Positions 1 through 6,814 of a stretch of 14,966 nucleotides of DNA are shown here, one piece after another. Source of the stretch: Mycoplasma sp. CAG:877 (GTDB lineage Bacteria; Bacillota_I; Bacilli_A; RF39; UBA660); assembly GCA_000433455.1 (NCBI GenBank), contig HF992483.1, positions 8,952 to 23,917 on the forward strand. The letters run 5' to 3'. The translations under genes and the position numbers were made by a program. Position 1 is the stretch's first letter; each line of letters begins with the position of its first letter. The notes under the pieces were generated by a model. It worked only from the letters and a program-made list of their open reading frames with translations, was not told the DNA's origin and did not search any database.

Positions 1-1224
1 TCTATCTAACTCTTCTTCCATATTACTTAATCTAATAGTTAACTCTTCTATCTCTTTATTAAGCATTGTATATGGAGAACTTTTAGCAGCAACCTTAGAC
101 AATAATTTTTTATAGTCATCATTAATAACTACTAAACTCTTATTAACATTATGTATAATTTCTACATCTTCATCATTTAAGTCATATAATTTCTTAATAT
201 CATCAAGTTGTTCATAAACATCACAAACTAACTTATTAGTCTTCTCTATCTTCTTCGCAAAGTCATTTTCTACTTCTTCATAAACTTTTCGTGCTAATCT
301 CTCTTTTTCAAAATCAATAAATAACGAATCTAAGTACTCTAACATAGTCTTTAAATCAAACATACATCCTTCTAGATTTAAAACATTAACTTTATCTAAA
401 ATACCTTCAACATTTTTATTAATTTCTTCTAAGTTATAATCAATATTTAAGTAATCAAGTGGAAAACCTAACTCAATCATCTCATCATAATTTTCTTTTA
501 CTTCTTTTACTCTCTTCGGAATAATTTGATTTGCCATAAGTAAAACATCTGGTACTTCTTTTACAATAATCTCTATATGTTCAATCATTGTATCAAGTGC
601 TTTAACTATATGTACAACCTCTGCATAATCATTATCATCCATTACTTTTTCAAAATCTAAAAATCTTCTCTCTATATTCTCTAGTTGTAAAGATATAGGT
701 TCTTGCATTTGTTCATACAAATTCTTATGATCTTGAAAATCTTTATTAAGTTCTCTATACTTAGTCTTCAACTTTGTAACAATCGCTCTATACTTTTCTT
801 CACTCAAAGTAATATCTTTAATCTCTTCCAATAAATGATCTGCTGCTTCCCTTACTTTATAAATCTCCATCTCTATTTTAGCCATAGAATATCCACAAGA
901 CTTATAATCTCTTTTATCTATATAAATATCTAAATCAATCAACATATCATCAATTAAAGTCAATCTATTTTCTTTTATAAAAACAAACTCATCTTGCCAT
1001 TTGTTATATTTCTCTTCCATTTTATCATTCTTGATAATTGGTTCAACTTTAGACAATTCTAAAAGTACTGGTGTACTAGCAACAATATTTCTCTGCTTTT
1101 CTAACTCTTTTATCTTATCTCGATAATATTTCATTTCAAATTGTCTAATAAAGTGAAGAATAACAATAACAATAACTAGCGCAATAACAACAGCCGAACC
1201 GATAATTAAATATTGCCCATCCAT
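1..1224 (-). CDS. ezrA: Septation ring formation regulator EzrA (partial; C-terminus beyond the window)
   Basis: Reading leftwards from an ATG at 1224, 408 codons stay open to base 1 with no stop, so the C-terminal part is missing; the family is about 560-570 residues. The protein starts MDGQYLIIGS, has one N-terminal membrane segment (about residues 5-25) with a very short outside tail, then continuous charged, Leu-rich coiled-coil or spectrin-like helices. EzrA is a membrane-anchored cytoplasmic protein of Gram-positive bacteria that interacts with FtsZ and penicillin-binding proteins, restricts Z-ring formation away from midcell and helps septal wall synthesis. This topology plus the position next to rpsD is the usual Firmicutes arrangement. 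A good ribosome binding site (GAGGTGAG) precedes the ATG. The gene diverges from rpsD. The call rests on topology, helical pattern and neighbourhood; other one-TM coiled-coil proteins look similar, but the context makes EzrA clearly the best choice. Confidence 0.9.
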   Translation of the reverse strand, partial: MDGQYLIIGSAVVIALVIVIVILHFIRQFEMKYYRDKIKELEKQRNIVASTPVLLELSKVEPIIKNDKMEEKYNKWQDEFVFIKENRLTLIDDMLIDLDIYIDKRDYKSCGYSMAKIEMEIYKVREAADHLLEEIKDITLSEEKYRAIVTKLKTKYRELNKDFQDHKNLYEQMQEPISLQLENIERRFLDFEKVMDDNDYAEVVHIVKALDTMIEHIEIIVKEVPDVLLMANQIIPKRVKEVKENYDEMIELGFPLDYLNIDYNLEEINKNVEGILDKVNVLNLEGCMFDLKTMLEYLDSLFIDFEKERLARKVYEEVENDFAKKIEKTNKLVCDVYEQLDDIKKLYDLNDEDVEIIHNVNKSLVVINDDYKKLLSKVAAKSSPYTMLNKEIEELTIRLSNMEEELDR

Positions 1225-1252
1225 ATCCTCACCTCTATCATAGTATAAGTAC

Positions 1253-1261
1253 ATTTTAACA
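1253..1261 (-). promoter_or_regulatory. Extended -10 promoter for ezrA
   Basis: On the minus strand TAAAAT (1258-1253) is preceded by TGTG plus one base, the TRTG-type extended -10 element known from Bacillus promoters. No good -35 hexamer lies 16-18 bases upstream. It sits about 30 bases before the ezrA start. An imperfect inverted repeat (TGACACA/TGTGTTA) overlaps it. Confidence 0.5.
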
Positions 1262-1321
1262 CAATAATGTGTCATTTTTCTACATTTTTATTAAATTTTA
1301 TTTGACCATATCTAAAATTCC

Positions 1322-1350
1322 TTGACATATCAACATATTTACCCTATAAT
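1322..1350 (+). promoter_or_regulatory. Consensus sigma-A promoter of rpsD
   Basis: TTGACA (1322-1327) and TATAAT (1345-1350) are separated by exactly 17 bases, a perfect match to the housekeeping promoter consensus, as expected for a highly expressed ribosomal protein gene. Transcription should start near 1357, leaving a leader of roughly 155 bases before the rpsD ATG. Confidence 0.93.
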
Positions 1351-1356
1351 TATAAA

Positions 1357-1513
1357 TGCAAATTAACTTGAAACAGCAGATTTAGAATATTTTAAAGTGT
1401 TTTTCATACAGTGTTTAGTAACTATTGCTGTTTATGCGAAAAAGCGAAAAACTCCCTAAGGTATGACTAAATCATTTCAGTAACTTGCAAATATAAAGAA
1501 AGGAGAATTAATT
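1357..1513 (+). promoter_or_regulatory. Structured rpsD leader, probable S4 autoregulatory mRNA element
   Basis: The leader is far longer than translation needs. It contains a perfect 8-bp stem, AAACAGCA (1371-1378) with TGCTGTTT (1426-1433). Directly after the first arm, GATTTAG (1379-1385) is complementary to CTAAATC (1467-1473), which would form a pseudoknot with the first stem. The segment AGTAACT occurs twice (1418-1424 and 1479-1485). In Bacillus, S4 represses its own gene through the rpsD leader RNA, and in E. coli S4 binds a pseudoknotted leader. The structure is seen; the S4-binding role is inferred from gene position. The rpsD ribosome binding site AAAGGAG (1499-1505) follows at 8-base spacing. 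Confidence 0.65.
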
Positions 1514-2116
1514 ATGGCAAGATATACAGGTCCTAGTTATAAACAAGCTCGTCGTGTTGGTTTCTCTATTACTGAAACTGGTAAAGAATTAGCTCGTCGT
1601 CCATATGGTCCAGGACAACATGGAAAAGATCGTAAAGGTAAATTATCTGATTACGGAACTCAATTAAAAGAAAAACAAAAAGTTCGTTTCATGTATGGAT
1701 TAAATGAAAGACAATTTAGAAAGACTTTCGATGAAGCTGCTAAATTACAAGGTATTCATGGTACTAACTTCTTAAGATTACTTGAATCTCGTTTAGATAA
1801 CTTAGTTTACCGTGCTGGTTTTGCTTCTACTCGTCGTGGTGCAAGACAACTTGTTAACCATGGACACGTAACTGTTAATGGTAAGAAAGTTGATATTCCA
1901 TCATACAGAGTTAAAGTTGGAGATGTTATCTCTCTTAAAGAAGATGACAAGAACTTAAAAGTTGTTGAAGAAGCATTATCAAAAATCACAAAACGTGTTG
2001 ATTTCATAACTTATGATGAAAATAAGAAAGAAGCAACATTTGTAAGATTACCTGAAAGAAATGAACTTAATGCTGATATTAATGAAGCATTAATCGTTGA
2101 ATTCTACAACAAGTAA
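1514..2116 (+). CDS. rpsD: 30S ribosomal protein S4
   Basis: The product has 200 residues, the standard length. It begins MARYTGPSYKQARR, the cysteine-free (non-zinc) form of the N-terminus typical of Firmicutes, followed by the KRPYGPG-like segment (here RRPYGPGQHG, residues 28-37), EKQKVRFMYG and the S4 RNA-binding domain (about 90-155) with SRLDNLVYR and ARQLVNHGHVTVNG. S4 binds the 5' domain of 16S rRNA as a primary assembly protein of the small subunit and often represses its own mRNA. The ATG at 1514 has an ideal AAAGGAG site. The gene is alone in its transcript: consensus promoter and structured leader before it, hairpin terminator right after it. Identification is unambiguous. Confidence 0.99.
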   Translation: MARYTGPSYKQARRVGFSITETGKELARRPYGPGQHGKDRKGKLSDYGTQLKEKQKVRFMYGLNERQFRKTFDEAAKLQGIHGTNFLRLLESRLDNLVYRAGFASTRRGARQLVNHGHVTVNGKKVDIPSYRVKVGDVISLKEDDKNLKVVEEALSKITKRVDFITYDENKKEATFVRLPERNELNADINEALIVEFYNK

Positions 2117-2123
2117 AAAAATT

Positions 2124-2150
2124 AAGAACACTTTCAAAAAGTGTTCTTTT
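2124..2150. terminator. Bidirectional intrinsic terminator between rpsD and the histidine phosphatase gene
   Basis: AAGAACACTTT (2124-2134) pairs perfectly with AAAGTGTTCTT (2138-2148) across a 3-base loop. T-rich sequence follows on the plus strand, and an A-run precedes it (2114-2121), giving a T-tract on the minus strand. It serves the convergent transcripts from both sides. Confidence 0.9.
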
Positions 2151-2153
2151 TAT

Positions 2154-2708
2154 TTATAACTTAATATTCTCTTCATCTACATCAATTGTCTCACAATAAC
2201 AGTTTTCAACATCAACATTTCTTAAGTTACCATTCAAATCACTATTTCTTAATATATGGTGCATAGCTCTAACAGGAGCTCCATGAGATACAATCAAAAT
2301 ATCCTTACCAGGATGTTTTTTTATTATATAGTTTAAAACATCACGACATCTTTTAAAAATATCTTGTACTTTTTCAACACCATAATCTCCTAAATTCAAA
2401 TTATAATCCCAAAACTTAGTAAAATCATATTCATCTCTAGACTTACCTTCTAATTCACCCATATCACGTTCAATTAAACGTTTATCAGGAATCATCTCCA
2501 CTCTATCCCCAATAAGTATCATAGCCGTCTCAACAGTTCTAACTAAAGGAGACATGTAACAGTAATCAAAATGTTCATCACTAAGTCTCATTCTAAGATC
2601 ACGACATTGTCTTCTCCCCGTATCATTTAATAAATTATTAGATAATCCTTGTATCTTACCCTCTTTATTAAAATCAGTTTCTCCATGTCTAACCAAGGTA
2701 ATTTTCAT
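2154..2708 (-). CDS. Histidine phosphatase (phosphoglycerate mutase-like) family protein
   Basis: The protein has 184 residues and starts with the catalytic motif LVRHGET (Arg7, His8 as the phosphate acceptor). Arg57 (SPLVRTVETA), Glu80 (LIERDMGELEG, the likely acid) and His142 (IVSHGAPVRAM) complete the active site of histidine phosphatase branch 1. Members hydrolyse or move phosphate on small metabolites such as phosphoglycerates, sugar phosphates and nucleosides; the substrate cannot be read from sequence. It is cytoplasmic with no signal peptide. The ATG is preceded by GGAGG at 7 bases. It overlaps the stop of the upstream propeller gene by one base (TAATG), so the two are translationally coupled. 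It is shorter than true cofactor-dependent glycolytic phosphoglycerate mutase (about 230-250 residues), so that role is unlikely. Confidence 0.93.
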   Translation of the reverse strand: MKITLVRHGETDFNKEGKIQGLSNNLLNDTGRRQCRDLRMRLSDEHFDYCYMSPLVRTVETAMILIGDRVEMIPDKRLIERDMGELEGKSRDEYDFTKFWDYNLNLGDYGVEKVQDIFKRCRDVLNYIIKKHPGKDILIVSHGAPVRAMHHILRNSDLNGNLRNVDVENCYCETIDVDEENIKL

Positions 2709-3919
2709 TATCGAACCTCCAATATTTTTAACGCATCACTATAAACAATAAATTTACCTAAATAACTACCATCTTCATAAGAACCATAACCAACTACTAA
2801 ATAATTATCTCCTAGTAATAAAACATCAGTAAAATGATCATCAGCTTGTTCTCCATAATTATCAATCTTTATACTAGTTAAATCACTCTTATACTTACCA
2901 ATTATTCCATTATATAAAATAGATGTATCACTAGTATCAGAACTAACTTTATTACCAACAACTAATAAATTATTATTCTTATCTTTAATTACTCTATTAA
3001 ATCTCTCGATTCCTGAGTCATCATAACTAACTTCATTTATATAATTACAATCAAAATCATACTTAACCAAAAGTGCATCCACAATCGAATTATTCTTCTG
3101 ATCAACACTCTTTTTAGCACCAGATACAACTATACCATCATCTAATACAACCATACTAGTAAATCCCAAACTATCCGTATACTCATATCCTGCACTTTTA
3201 ACTAAATTACCATCCATATCATATTTATTAAGAAGTCCAATTCTAGAAGAATCTCTTCCTGTAACATAAATATAATTATCATAAACAACTACATCATTGT
3301 ATATCGCAGCTTTATTACCACCATAATTACTTCTCCATACAATATTACCAACTTTATCTAACTTTACTAAGTAAGCTCCACCCTTTTCAGATAAACCTAA
3401 AGTCATATTATTATAAATACTTTGTCCAACTACTAAATAACCATCGTCTATTACTTCTACACCTACAAACTTAGAATCATCCAATACTTTAAAACTCTTA
3501 TCAAATATAACTTTTCCATTATTATCATACTTAACAAATAAAGCCTCTCTAATACCCTTTTCATGTTCTTCTTCAGTTGCCTCATAACTTCCAACCGCAA
3601 TATAATCACCATCATCTATAGTAACATCAAAAAAAGCCCCATTAAAACCTTTATTATATAAGGTCTCAAAAATTCTCTCTTTCTTAGCATTATACTTAGT
3701 AATCTTAGCCTTTTCATAATGCATATCATTATTATTATTACTACCAACAGTAACATAATCATTATTTTTATTTATCTCAACTGCATTTATACCATCAAAA
3801 TATATTGACTTCTTCTCTCTAAAAAAACTAACATAAGTCAAATATAAAACTTCCACAAGTAAAACACAAAAACAAATAACAAATACGATTTTTAAAGTTC
3901 CTAAAATTCTTTTATCCAC
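2708..3919 (-). CDS. Membrane-anchored seven-repeat beta-propeller protein of unknown function
   Basis: I do not recognise a named family. Seven copies of a [D/N]-[G/N]-x-[L/I/V]-x-V-x-G type strand occur at about residues 55, 106, 161, 216, 262, 317 and 373, spaced 46-56 residues. They alternate with K-Y-D-x-x-G-type turns (VKYDNNG, VKLDKVG, NKYDMDG, VKYDFD). That is the pattern of a complete seven-bladed beta-propeller. One membrane helix lies at about residues 10-32 with positive residues on the inner side, so the propeller should be outside the cell. No catalytic motif is visible; a binding or sensing role is a guess. Start: GTG at 3919 has GGGGTGAT about 8 bases upstream; an in-frame GTG at 3928 would add three residues but sits inside that binding site. 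The last base overlaps the histidine phosphatase start. Confidence 0.8.
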   Translation of the reverse strand: MDKRILGTLKIVFVICFCVLLVEVLYLTYVSFFREKKSIYFDGINAVEINKNNDYVTVGSNNNNDMHYEKAKITKYNAKKERIFETLYNKGFNGAFFDVTIDDGDYIAVGSYEATEEEHEKGIREALFVKYDNNGKVIFDKSFKVLDDSKFVGVEVIDDGYLVVGQSIYNNMTLGLSEKGGAYLVKLDKVGNIVWRSNYGGNKAAIYNDVVVYDNYIYVTGRDSSRIGLLNKYDMDGNLVKSAGYEYTDSLGFTSMVVLDDGIVVSGAKKSVDQKNNSIVDALLVKYDFDCNYINEVSYDDSGIERFNRVIKDKNNNLLVVGNKVSSDTSDTSILYNGIIGKYKSDLTSIKIDNYGEQADDHFTDVLLLGDNYLVVGYGSYEDGSYLGKFIVYSDALKILEVR

Positions 3920-3942
3920 ATATATCACCCCAACCTAATACC

Positions 3943-3951
3943 ATAATAACA
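3943..3951 (-). promoter_or_regulatory. Possible extended -10 promoter of the propeller/phosphatase operon
   Basis: TGT followed by TATTAT on the minus strand fits an extended -10 element about 25 bases before the GTG start, between the tyrS terminator and this gene. No convincing -35 is seen. Confidence 0.4.
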
Positions 3952-3976
3952 AAAACAAAATATTTTTTCCACAAGT

Positions 3977-4009
3977 AAAAAGAAAATATAACTAATTTAT
4001 ATTTTCTTT
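3977..4009 (-). terminator. Intrinsic terminator of the CYTH-tyrS operon
   Basis: A 13-bp A/T-rich perfect stem: 3979-3991 pairs with 3997-4009 around a 5-base loop. On the minus strand the 3' arm ends TTTTCTTT and runs into two further T residues. It lies 14 bases after the tyrS stop. The stem is weak in GC but long. Confidence 0.7.
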
Positions 4010-4022
4010 ATTGTAAATTTAC

Positions 4023-5249
4023 TTATTCAAATATACCTATGTAGTAATTTTTCTTACCACGACGAATTACAATGAATTTATCTTCAATACAAACATCTTT
4101 AGTAATCACAAATCCTACATCTGTAATCTTTTCATCATTTACAGTAATTGATCCATTAGTAATAAATTCTCTTGCTTCTCTCTTACTAGAACAAATTTCA
4201 TTATTAACTAATACATCTACTAATAATATATCTTCACTAACTTTAAATGGATCGATTCCATTAAATGCATCTTTAATTTGATGAGCAGTCAAATCACGTA
4301 CTTTTCCATTAAATAAGGCTTCTGTAATTTTAACAGCTTCTTCATATGCTTCATGTCCATGTACAAAAGTAATTACTTCTTCAGCTAATTTCTTATGTGC
4401 TTCTCTTAAATGTGGATTTTCTTTATTCTTAGCTTCTAATTCTTCTATTTCCTCTTTTGATAAGAATGTTAAGAATTTTAAGTAATCAATAACTTTTTCA
4501 TCTTCAACATTTACAAAGAATTGGTACATCTCATATGGAGAAGTTTTTTCTCTATCTAACCAAATTGCTTTACCATTAGTTTTACCAAATTTAGTACCAT
4601 CTTTCTTAGTTAATAATGGCATTGTAAATCCATAAGCTTCTTTACCTAGTTTTTTACGTATTAAGTCAATACCAGCAGTAATATTACCCCATTGGTCTTG
4701 TCCTGCAACTTGCATTTCACAATTCATATTTTCATATAACCAACAGAAATCTAATGCTTGCATAATCATGTAAGAAAATTCAGTATAAGTAATACCAGTT
4801 TCAAGTCTTCTCGCAACTGTATCTTTACTTAACATATAATTAACATTAAAGAATTTTCCATAGTCACGTAAGAAATCTATAAAGTTAAGATCTTTAGACC
4901 AATCATAGTTATTAACAACAGTAAATCCAAATAGTTTTTGTGCTTGTGCTTTTAAGCATTCAAAGTTATGTTGAACTTCTTCTTTTGTAATCATAGGACG
5001 TTCAGCATCTGGCTTTGGATCTCCAATAAGTCCAGTAGCGCCTCCAACTAATAAAATTGGATTATGTCCCGCATCCTTTAATCTCTTAGAGATTAAGAAT
5101 GATGAGAAATGCCCTATATGTAAACTATCCCCAGTAGGATCAGTACCAATATAGAATGTCATTCCTCCTTTATTAAGTTTTTCTTCCAAATCTGGACTAC
5201 TAATATCTTTAAGTAATCCTCTCCATTTTAATTCATCAAATATTTTCAT
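4023..5249 (-). CDS. tyrS: Tyrosyl-tRNA synthetase
   Basis: The 408-residue class I synthetase charges tRNA-Tyr with tyrosine using ATP in the cytoplasm. Visible signatures are the HIGH motif (His44-His47 in DSLHIGH), the tyrosine-pocket Tyr33, GQDQWGN (183-189), the KMSKS-equivalent KFGKT (220-224), and a C-terminal S4-like RNA-binding domain (about 344-405) that contacts the tRNA. Length and domain order match the bacterial TyrS family fully. The ATG follows the CYTH gene stop by only two bases, with GAGGAAT lying across the end of that gene, so the two are co-transcribed and probably coupled. Expression should be governed by the tyrosine T-box about 600 bases upstream. Confidence 0.98.
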   Translation of the reverse strand: MKIFDELKWRGLLKDISSPDLEEKLNKGGMTFYIGTDPTGDSLHIGHFSSFLISKRLKDAGHNPILLVGGATGLIGDPKPDAERPMITKEEVQHNFECLKAQAQKLFGFTVVNNYDWSKDLNFIDFLRDYGKFFNVNYMLSKDTVARRLETGITYTEFSYMIMQALDFCWLYENMNCEMQVAGQDQWGNITAGIDLIRKKLGKEAYGFTMPLLTKKDGTKFGKTNGKAIWLDREKTSPYEMYQFFVNVEDEKVIDYLKFLTFLSKEEIEELEAKNKENPHLREAHKKLAEEVITFVHGHEAYEEAVKITEALFNGKVRDLTAHQIKDAFNGIDPFKVSEDILLVDVLVNNEICSSKREAREFITNGSITVNDEKITDVGFVITKDVCIEDKFIVIRRGKKNYYIGIFE

Positions 5250-5251
5250 TT

Positions 5252-5818
5252 TTATTCCTCCAAACCTTCTTTTCTATTTTCTTCTAATTTTAAATTATAA
5301 ATCTCATCCAACTTATATCCATAATCTAAGAATATGCCTTCAACATCTCTAGTAGTACTATCCTCCTTAGAAAATCCTAAAACTTCTAAAGTATTAAACA
5401 CAGCTTCTTCACTAGGACCTTCAATCTCTAGATAATCTGGAATCATTGGCCAAGAATCAATATCAATCTCTACTCCATTAAGTAAATATTGTCTTCTTCT
5501 ATTTTCTTGATAACCCTTATGTTCATAACCTAACTCTTTTAATATTAAGTTACACCTCTCAAAATTATCAACTTCAATTTCCAATTCTTGTGTACCATCA
5601 ATTTCTGAAGATACTAAATTTTTAATTGTAAGTGTAGACTTAATTCCATTAGTTCTAAGTCTAATCCATTTACCATCTACTCTTGGTATGAAATCATATA
5701 CATATCGCTTTTGAATAGCATCCCATTGAAATATAGCCTTCAAACTTTCTAGTTTTTTAATAATTTCATCTCTATTAATTTCTAAAATTCTAACTTCATA
5801 CTCAGTATGCAAAAGCAT
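5252..5818 (-). CDS. CYTH domain protein (class IV adenylate cyclase/thiamine triphosphatase superfamily)
   Basis: The 188-residue protein shows the CYTH tunnel pattern. The N-terminal ExExK signature appears as EYEVR (6-10, Arg in place of Lys). It is followed by WIRLRTNG, a TIK strand, QELEIEV and IDSWPMIPDYLEIEG, which supply the alternating acidic and basic residues that hold metals and a triphosphate. Family members act on triphosphates (adenylate cyclase, thiamine triphosphatase, inorganic triphosphatase); the substrate here is unknown. The frame is open upstream to 5878, but that stretch is T-box terminator and antiterminator, so it is not coding. ATG 5818 has AAGGGAG only 2 bases away; TTG at 5812 has the same site at 8 bases and may be the real start. 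It lies between a tyrosine T-box and tyrS, an unusual place for this family. Confidence 0.88.
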   Translation of the reverse strand: MLLHTEYEVRILEINRDEIIKKLESLKAIFQWDAIQKRYVYDFIPRVDGKWIRLRTNGIKSTLTIKNLVSSEIDGTQELEIEVDNFERCNLILKELGYEHKGYQENRRRQYLLNGVEIDIDSWPMIPDYLEIEGPSEEAVFNTLEVLGFSKEDSTTRDVEGIFLDYGYKLDEIYNLKLEENRKEGLEE

Positions 5819-5828
5819 CACTCCCTTC

Positions 5829-5868
5829 AAAAAAAAGAGCCAACTAATCCATAAGGACGAATTGACTC
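5829..5868 (-). terminator. T-box-controlled transcription terminator
   Basis: On the minus strand a 14-base arm (5868-5855, GAGTCAATTCGTCC) pairs with 5850-5837 (GGATTAGTTGGCTC), with three G-U pairs and one mismatch, around a 4-base loop. Eight Ts follow (5836-5829). Its 5' arm shares its first base with the end of the T-box sequence, as expected for competing terminator and antiterminator folds. Confidence 0.93.
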
Positions 5869-6041
5869 GTGGTACCACCTTAATTCATAGATAAAAATCT
5901 ATGCACTCTTCTATCTTAACGCGACTAACGTTTTTCTCCTGATAGTGTAATTCAAAATTAATCATTTTTTAGTTCCCACCAACCACTAAATCTCTTCGTA
6001 AATAATTAATTTCTACTGATTTATCAATCAACGAAAATATA
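5829..6041 (-). promoter_or_regulatory. T-box leader, tyrosine-specific (specifier UAC)
   Basis: All main parts of a T-box riboswitch are readable on the minus strand. Stem I has a basal helix TGATA (6026-6022)/TATCA (5944-5940), an 8-bp helix AAATTAAT (6012-6005)/ATTAATTT (5962-5955), an AGAGA bulge and a distal TTTAG...CTAAA stem with a GGTGGGAA loop. The specifier loop reads GAAT-TAC-AC with TAC at 5949-5947, a tyrosine codon. Stem III is a perfect CATAGAT/ATCTATG hairpin (5886-5903). The T-box sequence GGTGGTACCACG (5879-5868) offers TGGT to pair with ACCA of uncharged tRNA. Uncharged tRNA-Tyr should stabilise the antiterminator and allow transcription of the CYTH gene and tyrS. Confidence 0.97.
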
Positions 6042-6046
6042 AATAG

Positions 6047-6074
6047 ATTATAACACATTATTAAAATAATGCAA
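6047..6074 (-). promoter_or_regulatory. Promoter of the T-box-CYTH-tyrS transcript
   Basis: On the minus strand TTGCAT (6074-6069), a 16-base spacer and TATAAT (6052-6047), the latter preceded by TGTG plus one base, give a strong extended -10 promoter. Transcription should start near 6040, just before Stem I. The spacer contains an inverted repeat CATTATT/AATAATG (6056-6071). Confidence 0.8.
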
Positions 6075-6091
6075 CTAAAAGTTTATAGTTT

Positions 6092-6502
6092 TTACTTTTT
6101 CTCTTCTTTTTCAAGCTTTTTTAGTACATCTTTAGTAACAGCAATAGCTTTTACTCTTAATTCTTCAGCTGCATCACGTAATACTGGAGTTCCTTTTTCA
6201 ACAGCTAAATCAACTAAATCTTCAACTTTATCTTTTAATACTAAAGCTTTCTCTTTTGCTAAGTCCAATGCTTTTTCTTTATCTAAGTCTGCAAGCTCAT
6301 CCTTTATTTCATTAACTCTCTTATCAAACTCTTTTTTTACTTCTTCAGTATCAATATCTTTGATTTGATTTAATAACTTATCTAGTTGTTTTTTTAAATC
6401 TTCTCTCATATCACTACCCTTTTTAGGAGCAAATAAAAGTCCTAAACCAGCACCAAGAGCAGCTCCAAATAAAAACTTTCCACAACCTTTTTTCTTACTC
6501 AT
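6092..6502 (-). CDS. YtxH family protein (glycine-zipper membrane-associated)
   Basis: The 136-residue protein begins MSKKKGCGKF and then has the short Gly/Ala-rich segment GAALGAGLGLLFAPKKG, the hallmark of the YtxH family, followed by about 100 residues of charged amphipathic helix (DMREDLKKQL, VKKEFDKRV, KALVLKDKV) to the C-terminus. The role of YtxH is poorly known; in Bacillus ytxH belongs to the general stress operon ytxGHJ. The frame is open to 6562, but ATG 6502 has GAGGAGG nine bases upstream and gives the canonical N-terminus. It overlaps the end of the upstream YtxG-like gene by 8 bases, which argues for coupled translation. It is the last gene of a four-gene operon. Confidence 0.9.
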   Translation of the reverse strand: MSKKKGCGKFLFGAALGAGLGLLFAPKKGSDMREDLKKQLDKLLNQIKDIDTEEVKKEFDKRVNEIKDELADLDKEKALDLAKEKALVLKDKVEDLVDLAVEKGTPVLRDAAEELRVKAIAVTKDVLKKLEKEEKK

Positions 6503-6797
6503 CCTCAAATTCCTCCTCACTTTTTTTACTTCTTCTTTTTTTTCTAAATAGCTTAAATACAAAACTAGCTATTGAGTTAATAACAGTATCACTAATCATA
6601 GCTAAACTATCAGTTGTCCTATCAATAAATGAAAATATACCATTTAAAGAATTAACTTTATCTGAAACATTATCAACTACTTTGTCAACTTTATTTAGCA
6701 TAATAATTAATTTAATACTTAGTATAATTAATACCACTAATAGTATAATCGCAACACAATATAATAATACAGGTAAAACAAAATTTAATAAATCCAT
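6495..6797 (-). CDS. YtxG-like (DUF948) single-membrane-span protein
   Basis: The 100-residue protein has one long N-terminal membrane helix (about residues 4-33, very Leu/Ile/Val rich), then a helical region with the spaced Val/Asp pattern VDKVVDNVSDKVNS, and a short Lys/Arg then Glu-rich tail (FRKKRRSKKSEEEFEDE). This is the layout of DUF948 proteins such as B. subtilis YtxG, which are normally next to YtxH, as here. The function is unknown; a membrane-bound partner of YtxH is the usual assumption. The start is 17 bases after the stop of the acidic-protein gene and has AGGAGA upstream. Family assignment rests on topology, size and neighbour. Confidence 0.8.
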   Translation of the reverse strand: MDLLNFVLPVLLYCVAIILLVVLIILSIKLIIMLNKVDKVVDNVSDKVNSLNGIFSFIDRTTDSLAMISDTVINSIASFVFKLFRKKRRSKKSEEEFEDE

Positions 6798-6814
6798 ATC
6801 TATTTCTCCTTATA

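Noticed and set aside
1807..2007. Open frame on the minus strand inside rpsD (66 codons)
   Set aside because: It is a shadow of the unambiguous S4 gene, with no ribosome site and no recognisable product.
6056..6071. Inverted repeat CATTATT/AATAATG in the T-box promoter spacer as a repressor operator
   Set aside because: A 7-base A/T-only core is expected by chance in such AT-rich DNA and is not repeated elsewhere; noted only in the promoter entry.
6053..6091. Terminator for the ytxGH operon
   Set aside because: Only a weak 5-bp AACTA/TAGTT stem is present after the YtxH stop with no clear T-run, so no terminator is claimed.
6069..6368. Plus-strand Ser/Phe-rich open frame of 99 codons
   Set aside because: Antisense to YtxH; its composition is the mirror of Lys/Glu codons and there is no ribosome site.
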